Shown here: positions 1 through 12,000 of the stretch, piece by piece
Layout: the number at the start of each line of letters is the position of its first letter
How positions within the stretch are numbered: the first letter of the stretch is position 1
Assembly: GCA_001643675.2 (NCBI GenBank)
Contig: LSRY02000037.1
Coordinates: 124,001 to 188,000, forward strand
From: Monocercomonoides exilis
Taxonomy: Eukaryota > Preaxostyla > Oxymonadida > Polymastigidae
Reading direction: 5' to 3'
DNA length: 64,000 nt
Notes under the pieces: model-generated
Told to the model about the DNA's origin: nothing
The model's database searches: none
The model's input: only the letters and a program-made list of their open reading frames with translations
Position numbers and translations under genes: made by a program

Positions 1-1
1 T

Positions 2-3000
2 TATCCTCAATTTGATCCAACTGCCTCGCAATTTCAACCTTATCTCACGCCTCTTGCTGCTCAGCACGCCCTGCCATTTCCACCAGACGATCCAGCGATT
101 GTGATAGAGGAGAGGGAGAAGACAGAGGAGGAGAAGAGAAAGGAGAGGGAGAAGGAGGAGAAGGAAGAAGAGGAAAATGAAGAAGAAGAAGAGGGAGAAG
201 AAGTGAGAAATGAAATGGATATGAACAATGCTGAAGGAAAAGAAGGAGAGAAAACAAAGAAAATCAAAAAAGAAAGCAAGAAAAGAGCAAAGAAAGAGAA
301 AGGAAGCGGATTTGACTCTGTTTCAGCAGCAGCATCAACATCAGGAATAACATCAATATCATCATCATCTTCTTCTTCTTCTTCTTCCTCTTCCTCTTCC
401 TCTTCCTCTTCCTCTTCTTCTTCTTCTTCTTCTTCCACCGTTCTTGTCTCATCCACCGCTCCTCTAGTGAATAGTGAGTCATTCATGACTGCCCCTCTCT
501 CTGTGAGTGACCGCCCTCATCTCTTCTCCTACGGACAAGACGCTGTTGCCCCTTCATACTCTTCTTCAATCGCTGCTTCAGCTTCTTCTTCTTCTCTTTA
601 TCCTTCTTCTTCTTCTTCTCCAATGTATATCCCCACATCCTCTGAGATTGAGTCTGCCGTGCAGATGAGCGCGTGTGTGAGTGAAATCACAGAAATCGAT
701 GAGAATGAGCCACTTTTCAGTCGTTCTTCTCTGCTTGTGAATGACACGAGGGAAAGAATAGCGATGATGGCGAAGGCGATGAAGGAGCTGAATGCGGGGG
801 AGAAGAGGAAGAGGGAAAGGGAGAGAGAAAGAGAAAGAGAAAGAGAGAGGGAGAGAGAAAGAGAAAGAGAAAGAGAAAGAGATATGGAGAAGGAGAAAGA
901 AAGAGAGAAAGAGAGAAGTAGGATGATGAGGATGGGATATCTTTCATCATCATCTTCTTCTTCCTCTTCTTCCTCATCCACTTCTTCTGATAACTTCGAA
1001 TATCTTCCAGAGCCCATCAAAGAAATCCCTGTGATGCTGTTTCTAGTTCCAGGAAAGATTCATTTGTTTGAGCTTCCTTCGAAGGAGAAAGAGGAAGACG
1101 CGAAAAGAGAAATAGAAAGAGAACAAAAGAGAGTTGAGATGGAAAGAAAGAAAGAAGAAGAGAGAAGAAAAGAACAAATGACTAATTCTTCTTCCGTTTC
1201 TTCTCAGATGATTAGCGATGATTCTAATATAGCATTATCGCAAGAACAAATTGAAAGCAGAAACCAACAAAACTCAATCACAACAACATCATCATCTTCT
1301 CCTTCTCCCTCCTCTTCCTCTTCTCCTCCTTCTCCCCCCTCTCTTCCCCCCGACATCGCATGCATCATCACCCAAGGCCGGCGCATCGTCGCCCAGCTCG
1401 TCTTCCCCTCATCCATGCCCTTCGTCACCGTCTGCCGCGAGCTCTCCCTCTTCACCCGCCCTTCCCGCCAGACGCCTTCCTTCGTGATGAAGCAGTACTC
1501 AAAGGGAGGAATCCCCAAACCCCCCATCGATCCAGTCACGTTTGCCACGACTGTGAGGGTGGCTGCGCAGGACGCAGAGGGAGTGACGGTGCTGAAGATA
1601 CCGCATGTGGAGAATGTGCCGTTTGAGCGGTATTTCCAGCCGGAGTTTCACGGGGCTGACACATCGTATAGGACGGATCCTGCACTGTTTGAGAGGTATG
1701 GGGACAGATGGGGGGAGGAAGGAGAAGAAGAAGAGGATGAGGAGGAAGAAGAGGAGGAGGAGGATGAAAGCAATGCTTCATCATTATCATTGCTTTCTGA
1801 GAATCAAAGGCATAATCGAGATGGAATGGTACAATTTGGTGGAAATGGAGGTATATCAATGATTGGCATATCTGGTGAATCCAATGAACTTCTCAAAGAT
1901 AAAGAAGGAGGAGAATTAGAAACAAAACGAGAGAAGAAGAAGAAGTCAACGAAGAAGAAGAAAGTTGTTATTGCGAATTCGGAAGAAGGATACAGCAGCT
2001 GTGGCTGTGGTGTGTCGTTTGGAGATGTTTGGGGGTGGAAAGGAGAAAAGAGAAGAACATACAGAAAAGCCAAGATGATTGCAGAAAGAATGAGGGCGAT
2101 AGAGAAAAAGAGGAAGCAAAAGTTGAATGGAAGAGGAAGGGAAGAAGAAGATGAAAAAGAAAGAGGAGAAGGAGATGACACAGGAAGCGTTTGCATTGAA
2201 AATTATGCAAAGAAAGATGGAGCTAACGACGAAAGACTGATAAGCAACACGAAATTGGAAGCAGAAGTAACCAAAGAGCATAACCTCATCCCCGCAAAAT
2301 TCTCTTCTCTTCTTTCGCGTCCAAAGAAGCTCACAAAAGCCATCCAGGAGAAGTTCTACACACTCACCAATGATGAAAAACTGCGTCTTGCTCGTTTAGC
2401 GCGTATAGCTTTGAGAGACCGGCATATTTCGCAATGGTCCATTCACATGTCTATTGGCCACACAGGGGAGTGGATGAAGGAGTCGTACCACTTCATCATG
2501 AAACTGAGGCTGTACATCAAACTTGTTGAGATCGCTATGAAGGAGCGCACAGAAAGACTGCTGGAAAAGCTGGCGAAGTGGAGGAAGCAGAGGGAGGAGA
2601 GGAGAAATGAGATGGGAGGAGGAGAGAAAGAAGGGGAAAGGAGGAAGTTTGGAGCGGGTGATGGAGGATTTGATGACAGTGCATCAATTTTGGCGCAGAG
2701 GATGTTGAGGCAGAGGCAAGGCAGCATGTATGGATGGGGTGGGAGAGGCGGGAGAGGAGAAAGCGATCGATATTCAGTAGCTTCTTCCACAGCCTCCTCC
2801 TCGTTGTCTTCATACAGCAGAGGGAATTTCCCTTCGAATGTTTCTTATTCCTCTTCTGCTGCTGGTGTTGGGGTTGAGACAACGTCGTATTTGTCTTATC
2901 AGTCTGGTTTCTCTGACCAGCAATCATTGGCATTTAGTGTGTATTCATCAGGATATTCACGAGGAGGAGCGAGAGAAAGAGAAAGAGAAAGAGAGAGGGA

Positions 3001-6000
3001 AAGAGAAAGAAGCAGAGATGGAGACAGAAACAGAGAAAGAGAACAAAGAAAGGACAGTCTTGACGGACGCAGCATCGCCTCCAGCTCGATCTATGCACCT
3101 TCACTCATATCTGGTTCAACGTTACCTTCACTCTATCACAGAAAATCCCCACAGCTCCCTTCCTCTGCTGTTACACCCACTTCTTTCATCAACCTGCAAC
3201 ATGAGTCGTTTCCACATGCAATGTATCCTGCTTCCTCTTCTTCTTCTACTTCCTCCTCCTCTTCTTCTGATCCAACAACCTCTTCTTCAATCGTCCCCTT
3301 CAACCAACTCACATCCTCCGAGCAGCTTCTGCGCCTTCTCCCCGAGCGCATCCGACGAGAGCTGACCATCTTGACGAAGATGATGGCGCGGATAACTGAA
3401 TTGAAAGAAGTGCACGAAGAACTCTATCGCTGCTTCACCCAGCACGAGCTGTATTTCCTGTGGCTGATGCACATTGGCGAGCTGTCGGCGATCCGACCAG
3501 AGCAAAAATGGAGGCGCAACTGGGTGAAAGTGATGGAGAAGCTGAAGAGCTGGTCGAGGAGGCACGAGAAGTGGGTGAGGGACGTGACGGAGAAGATGCG
3601 GCAGAAGCGAAGAAGACACAACAGAAACAGCAGGAGGAATGCAAATGGAGTGAATGCAGCTGGAAGCAAAGGGAAAGAAGGGAAAGGGAACAAAATGAAT
3701 AAGCAAGCAGAAGGAGCGAATCAACAGAAAGAGAAAGAGAATGAGAATGAAAAAGAACAAGGGCAGATGGATTCGACAGAAGCTGCTGAGAGTGAAGAGA
3801 TGAGGCCAGTTGACATAGGCGATGTGAGTGAGTTCAGAACACATCTTCCAGCTGTTCCACCCACAACAACATCAACGTCATTGCCATCTACTTCTTCAGC
3901 TTCTTCTGCTGTTGATGGAGCAGTCAGTCAGTTGCAGCAGAGTCAGTCTTCATCTGCTGGGGTAAATGGAGCAATGAATGGGAGGATGGCAGCAGAAGAC
4001 GAAGAGGACGATGATGAGAATGCTAATGGAATGAACAACATCATCCATCTTCCTGATGATGATATGCTTCCTATTGCTGGAGACAGACCTCCACTTGCAT
4101 TGCCTCCTCCTTCCTCTTCCTCTTCTTCCTCTTCTTCTGTTGAGAAACTCAGAAGAGGAAACACCACGCCCAGCCGAGCCAGCATGGGTTCTGCTAAGAC
4201 ACAGCCGTATTCCCAAGTGAGTGACAGTGCGAATCAGAGGAAGCAGAAGCAGAAGCAATTAAAAGAGAGGAAGAAGCTGTCTGTCATTCCGACTTCTCTG
4301 CTGCAGCCACTGCAGACGTCGTTGACAGACACGATTGGCTTTGATTTATACCCGGCTGACTTGAATGTGAATGAGCAGAGGGAGCAGTGGGTGGAGCTGC
4401 CGGGCGATAGTTTGTTTACAGAGGAGGAAGAAGAGAAGGAAGAGGTGAAGCTGAGTGAGGCAGTAGAGAAGGAGGAGAGGAGGAGGAAGAGAATGGAGCT
4501 TGGGGAAGAGATTTTGAGGAAGAGAAAGATGGAAAGGAGAGGAAAAAGAATGATGGAGGGAGGGATGGAAGAAGATGGTGACGAAGATAACAAAGAAGAA
4601 GAGGAAGAGGAAGAAGAAGAAGGAATATACGCCCAGAAGCGTTCAGGTGAAGACGAGGTTGAAAGAGAGAAGAAGGAAAAAGAAGTGAAAAATGTGTTTG
4701 GCGTTTCAGAAGACCGAGACGATGTGAATGACGCGGACGAAGCTGCAAAGGATCCATTTGACGAAGAGAACGCTGAGTGGACATGGAAGACAAGAATGAA
4801 ACCCGAACAGCTCAATCCATTCAATGATAATGATAATAATGATAATAATGATAATAGCAACAACAGTAATGGAGAAGAGGAAGATAATCTCTCAGATGTG
4901 AATGACGAAGAGAGGAGAAAAGAAGAAGGAGGAATGGATATTGAGGCAGCATCACCAGCACCGTTGTTACAGCCACTTTATCCATCCAGAGGAATAATGA
5001 ACAGAATTCACCAACACAAAACGTCAAAAGTGGTGAAGAGAAGAGAAAGGAGAAAGAAAGAGAGGAAAGGAGCAATGGAACAAGACGGTTCTGTTGAAGA
5101 AAGCAATCAAAGTGACAGCAACGGAAGTGGAAATGAGAGCATTGGCAATGAAAGAGTCGGCAGAATGGAGGAAGCAGGCAGAAGACGAATATATCATTCG
5201 CGTTATTCTTCTGTCAGACGCGTTTCCTCTGCCACTTCTCCAAATCAGCCATCCTTCTATGTACATTCAACAGCAACACCAGCAGATGCCTTCAACAGCC
5301 TGAAGAAGATGCATCCATCTTTGCCCTTCTCCCATCTCTGCCAGTTCACTCCGCGCTACCGCCGCCTGCGCCGCATCTACAACGCCCTAGAAAAATACGA
5401 AGACCTCTGGGACAACTTCTCCTCCACCCTCAGATGCCTGTGGCCAACCAGAGAGACCACAAGCGAAGCCAACCGCGTCCCACCACCAGCTGATCCCCCG
5501 TTGGAACTGGGTCTTTCCTCTAAGCACCTGCGAAGGCTGGTGGAGCGGTGCTGCGTTGCTGTGCGAGAATCGTCAGAGAAAGTGAAGCGCTATCTGCCGT
5601 CGCGTGTGATGCATCCGTTTGAGCACCCACACTCTCCTTTCATCCCTTGCAATCACGGCTGCCGAAGAGTCGGGATGTTCTACTCGTGGCAGATGAGCTA
5701 TCAAGTCGTGCTGCACAACAAGCACCACCGCTTCTTCCCAACCTCGTCTTCAGCTGTCTCAAAGGAAGACGTGAGAAAGGCGGTGGAGGCGAGTCCTGTT
5801 CCCGTTCTAACAGACGAAGAGAACGAGCGGATGGAGATATGGATGAAGCACAAGGAGCTTGTGGCAGAAAGACAGTTGGCAGTGAGGCATCTGCAAAGAG
5901 AGGAGGCAAGAAAAAGAGAGGAAAAAGCACTACGAAGCTTGGGATTTGAAGGTGTTGTGAATGGAGATGGCGAGGCAGATGAGACTTCTTCATTCAGACA

Positions 6001-9000
6001 TCTTTCAGTTACACAGCAAATTGAAGAGCAAAAAATGCAGCAATACAGAAGAGGAAGGAATGATCAAGCAATAACGCCACATCAAACTTCACCTTTCACT
6101 CTCTCTGCTCTTCCCCACCGCATCCCCATCCATCCTCGCCTGTATCAGCATCTCGTCCTTCTTTCAAAGAAGCCGTTTGTTTGCTCCTCTGCCACAGCCA
6201 CTTTTGGCTGGTTCAGCACTTTCTTTGACCCGCGTCGCCCGGTCTATCAATACGGCAGGTTCAGAGTGCCAAACACCTTCTGCCCTTCCTTCACAAACGT
6301 GCCTGTTCCCATCACTCTCAACCCATATTCCGCTGGTGGTGTGTTAAACGCTGCTTTTCTGAAGCAGACAAAGGAGTACATCACACGCGCCATTGCACAG
6401 CAGGCGATTCTGCAGCGCCGATACGAAGAGGCGATGGAGGCACAGAGGAGGATGTATCCACAGCAGCAGTATGGCTTTGGCGGAGGATATGGCTACGGTG
6501 GAGCAGCTGCTGCATCGCATGCACATCTTCACAGGGGATCCATCCATCATCAGAGGAAAGGATCTCTTCAGCCACCTCCTCCCATATTCACAAGAGAAGA
6601 GTTCGAAAGGTTTATTGCGATGGCAACGAGTCATTTTTCGCAGCCAGAGTATCGTCCGGTGTTGAAAGTGGATGTGCACTTTGGAGAAGGATGGAGAGAA
6701 GGACAGGCTGTGGTAAGTGTAGATGATTACATTAAGATGAAAAAGAAGAAGGAGAAAAAGAAGGAGAATAAAGGGAAGGGAAACAAGGAGAATTATGGAA
6801 GAGGGATGAAAGAAGAAGAAGAAAACGAAAAGGACAAAGCAAAAACATCAACTTCTTCTCATTCAATTGACGATGGTGTAAAGAACGAGTCTCGCAACTT
6901 CCACGGCCTGCTTGTTGTTGGCGACATCCACGGCAACTTCAAAGGCCTCCTTCAAGTGCTGTCTGTTGTGGACGAAGTCCTCTCAGCACCAGAAGGCAGA
7001 GGAAGCGTTGTCTTTCTCGGAGACTATGTCGATCGTGGCATTGAATCAATCGAGTGTCTTGTTCTGATCTTGCTGTACCGCCTGACGTATCCTCAGAGAG
7101 TGTTCCTGCTGAGAGGCAACCACGAATCCCACACCTCTTCTGAATATCAGCAAGTGAATGATGAGCTGAAGAACAGATACCCCATGAGTGAGCAGGCATA
7201 CTTCCCTTATCCTTACCCAGTGCGTGGCGCATACATCAGAGTCCACCCGCTTTTCGCATCGCTTCTGCAGCTGTTCAATATGATGCCATTGGCAGCTATT
7301 GCCACGCTTTTCTATCACCCTCCGCTGCCTGAAATTCCTCTTCCTCCGCAGAATGTGATTAGAGAAGTGAGTCAAATGGAGAAGGTGGAGAAGATGAAGA
7401 AAATGGAACAGAACAACAATGCCGTTCAGACAAATGATCCATTTTCTTCTTCTTCTTCTTCTTCTTCAAATAATATAAATAATAACAATAGAAACAAAGA
7501 AATGAATCAGTTAAATCAGATGAGCTCGATTGAAGGACAAATGAATGATGTGTCTGTAATCAGCGGAAGAAGCGACAATACAGCAACAGACAACACAAAT
7601 TCACTTATTTCTTCAATGGAAAACAATTCAACATCGATTGCTTCTTCTTCTTCTTTTCCATCTGCGAATCAATCTTCTTTAATGACAAATGGCATTAATG
7701 GAGAACAAACCATACAGCAACAAGTGCAAAGAATCAATTCTAAAGGAACAATTGTTGGAAAGGTGTCATTAACCGGAGATTCACTCATTACAGCCAGTGA
7801 AACATCAACTTCTTCCTCTTCTTCCACTTCTGCTTCCTCCTCCTCCTCTTCTTCTTCTTCTTCTTCTTCAACATTTCATCGTCTTCGCAGAAAGCGCTAT
7901 CCAATTCCAGTGTTTGAAGAGTTTATTCCTGCCCTCACACTTCGCCCTCACTTGCCAAAAATACATCGCCAGAGGTTGATGCAACAAAGTGCAGATGGAA
8001 ACAATGGAGGTATTTCATATTCATCGTCTTCTTCTTCAGCTTCTTCTTCTTCTCCTTCTTCTTCTTCCTCAAATTTCAATGATTCTTCTCAATTCTTCAA
8101 CACTTCACCTTCAAATATCACTTTGCCTGGTCAAACTTCCAATGCTGCTTTTCTAAACACATCTTTCTCCACAACATTGCAGCAGACACCTAATTCATCA
8201 TCATCATCTTCTTCTTCTTCTTCATTATCCTCTTCACCATCTCAGGATTCACACAACTTACTGGTTACACCTCCTCTGCCTTCATCAACATTACCATCTT
8301 CTTCTTCCTCTTCCTCTTCCTCTCCCTCTTCCTCTCCTTCATCTTCTTTATCTCCTTCCACCCCTACCCACACTCATCACATCTCCCCTTCTGCCTTCCA
8401 ATCGCAGCAAGAAAAGACAAAACGCCTTCTTTGGCAGCAGATGTCAGAGAAAGAGAAGCTGAAGCAGGCGGAAAAACAAGACGTGGATGTATCACAGCTG
8501 GTTGAGAAGATTGGCGAACTCACAATAGAAGCACCAATTTTGAATGGAGTTGCAATTAATGATTCTTCTGTTCCTTCTGCTTTGTCTGTTGATGAGGGAA
8601 ATCTTTCTTCTTCATCTTCTTCTCTTGTTAAAACAGCTGATAATGTGCAAATAAAAGGAAACGAGATGGATATTGAACCAGAGCCAGTGAGCATCTACCA
8701 ACAAGGAGAGAGAGAAAATATGACACAGATTGGAGCTTCTTCGAATATTTCGTCTTCTCCTTCGTCTTCTCCGCAGTCGTCGCTGATGAATTCAGATGAT
8801 TCAGGGCAGTATCCAATGCTTATGGAGTCGATATATGGAAGAGATGCAACTGAAACTGATAACGATGATGATAATGACAATGACAATGAGGAAGAAGAGG
8901 AGGAAGGAGATGAGGAGGAGGAAGAAGGAGGAGAAGGAGGAGAAGGAGGAGCAGAGAAAGAAGGAAACTTGAATGGGAAAAAGAGTTTAATTCGTCATGA

Positions 9001-12000
9001 AACCGTTCGTCGTCACGTCCGCAAAAAGGATAGTTCTGCTTCATCTTCATCTTCAGCTGGAAATGAGATGGAAGGAGAGAAATCTCAGCACAGAAACGAA
9101 TCTGGAGGAGATGACAGTGAAGGAACAGAAAGTGTAACAGAAACAGAAGCAGCAGAGACGAGTGAAGGAGAAGGCAATATCATTCAAAATACATTTGGAG
9201 ATGGAACAACTAACACAAATGTAAATGGAATGAATATGACATCTTCACGGAACAATACTGCTCAACAGCAAGGAAAAAGCCAAGAAACCAAACAGACAAG
9301 CAATCAGAGAGCAAAACGAAGGAAAGCCAAAGAAGATGCATCTAAGCTCCCATTTGTTGTGAACATTCGAAGATGCCCATGCTGCCTTCCCAACAATAGC
9401 AATCAAACAAATACAGATTCATCAGCTATTCCTTTATCATCATCTTCATCCACATCTTCCTCTTCCTTAACCATCTCGCCATCAAAGCCCTTCCCCCGCT
9501 CTCCATTCGTCAAACCTTTCCGCTGCCGCTTCGACCGCACTGCCATCCGCTCTCACTTGGCTGATCCTCTTTTCCCTTCGCAAATACCACACAGAATCAC
9601 CAGACACACCCCGCAGATTGTGTCTGTCTGCCACCGCTGCCATTTCTGTGGGAAGTGCTCAGTCCATTCAGAGGGGAATAAGCAGAATAGAAAGGGGAAA
9701 AGAAAAACAGGAGGAGAAGGAGGAGGAGAGGAGAATGTGAATAATGATGGAATAAATTATAATCTTTCAAATTCTTTTTCCTCTTCTCAAAAATGCTCTT
9801 GTTTGTGTCATATTCACCATTCTGATGCATCTCATGCTCCAATCACTTCGTCGCCGCTTGCTTTATCTTCTGCTAATTCAAATGCTTCATTCATTTCACA
9901 TTCTGAAAATTCGCCTTTCACTTCATCTGTCAATCAAACAACGCAAACGTCAAACAACCAAATCATTGGATCTACCTTATCAGCATCATCATCTTCAACT
10001 TCTTCTTCTTCTATATCATCCATCAGAACAAATGAAACATCACCAGTATGGGATGAGTATGCTGCAGTTGTGGTGGAGAAAGGAAAAAGTGAAGCGGAAG
10101 AGAAAGACAGACTAATAAATGGCCTATCAAAAACAGGATTAGTTCCATTCAATTCTCTCAACATTTCAAACAATTCATTTCCTTCTTTGCCTTCTTCCTC
10201 AATCTCTTCACAAAATTCTTCAAATGCACAAAAATTACCACCACGTCTTCTCCCTTCCTCTCGCACTGAGAAAAGGTCGCTGAATGAGAAATGCCTTTGT
10301 TATTCAACAAAAGGCATCTTTTGTGCAGCTTCAACCCCTCAGCGTTCATATGTGTGCATCGAAAGGGGGAAGAAGAATTCGTTTGACGATCGCTCAAAAC
10401 AAGAAGAAGAAGAAGGAATTGCATTTTCTGGCTCTTCATTTGCTGCTCATTCAGGAGGTGACGTGCTGATGGCGATGGATGAGGAGAAAGCATTGGGAAG
10501 AGGAACACAACTTCCCCTGCATCTGTCAAGACGCTCCCACACTTTCACAAGCTCTTCTGCTTATTCACACAACCAGCGCAGTAACATGAAATTTTCTTCT
10601 TCTTCAAAATCTTCAGCTCAACACGGCTTTTTGAATGTGGATGATGAAAATGACACCACAAATGACTTTGAAAACGACTCGCCCACTCCTCTTTCATCTG
10701 ACATTGATATGTCTTCTCTCTCTTCCACAGCATCTGGTCTGTTCCCCAAAAGAGGGAGTCCAGAAAGCAACAAAACAAAAGCTTATCAACAAAGCGTAGG
10801 AAACAACACTGGAATGGCTATTAACACGTCTGATTATTCATCATCATCTTCTTCTTCTTCTTCTTTCGGATTCACACCCGTTTTTGAAGCACCAGCGCCT
10901 CGAAAATCTCGTTCAGCACCTCCAACTGACATGTTCATGCCAAATGCTGTGGGAATTATGTATTCACAGTCTTCTCAAGCATACCAGACGCAACAAACAT
11001 ATCAGCAGTATCAGAGAAACATTCAGGATATTTCAAATGTCCAGCCATTCATACCAAGCAGTGGAGATGCATTCACTTCGAGCTATCCTTCTGCTTCTGA
11101 GCAAAGTGGTTTGCTTGATGCATCTTCATCATTATCTTCAACCACATCTCAATCATCTTTCTCTTCATTCCCTGCCTCCTTCACCACTGTTTCCTTTGCC
11201 CCATCTCCTTCCATTCCATTCATGCGTTCTCTTTCACCTCCTCCAGCTTCTTCTTCATCTTCTTCCAGTTCGGCCTTTTATTCGCCTCTCCGTGCTGTCA
11301 CAGGATCCTCCTCAAAGCAGTTCACTTCGTTTGCGATGGGAATGGCCCCTCAAACAGCAGATTCAACAGCAAGACAATATTCGCAGCAGCAGCAACAAGA
11401 GAATCACCAGGGATCGCAGATATTCCAGTCGATCTACGGTACAGATAAAAACTCTTCCAATTCTGATGCTTCAAACCCATCTTCCATTCATCTCACTAAC
11501 TTTGATGGCTATCAACACGTCACACCATTCATTTCATCTGCTCAGAACATTCAGCAACAGAACAATGTGAACAATGGCCAGTCTTCTTCAAGGCATCCAA
11601 TGAGCCACAAGGAGCTGATGATGCATTTGATGCTGATGCACAACCGGAGAGTTCAGAAGAGAATGCGAAGAGATGGAGGAAAACGGTGGAAAGTGGACTC
11701 AGAGGATGATTCGCTGCATTTGGGCAGGTCTGTGCATGGAGCGATGGGGAAGGAAGGCAGAGGCAAAGCAGCAGCTGTGAGAGGGAGAGGGAAAGAAGGT
11801 GGGAAAGATAAAGATTTGAAATTGAGTCTTGATGAAAGCGATTCATTGGCAATGAATGCAAGTGGAAAGATTACGAATGGCCTGGCGAATGAAGTGGAGT
11901 TCGATGAAAGTGAAACCGAAGAAGAAGAGGAGGAGGAGGAGGAGGAAGGTGAAGACGAAAGAGATAGAGAAGAAATTACAGAAAGTTCACTTGGATCAAT

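Noticed and set aside
101-103. GTG at 101 as the start of the phosphatase
   Set aside because: The frame is open to the window edge and GTG starts are not expected in a eukaryotic nuclear gene.
4234-4863. Minus-strand 209-codon frame rich in Ser/Leu/Phe
   Set aside because: Complement of the Glu/Lys/Arg-rich plus-strand coding sequence of the phosphatase; the same holds for dozens of Ser/Leu/Phe-rich minus frames under the plus-strand genes.
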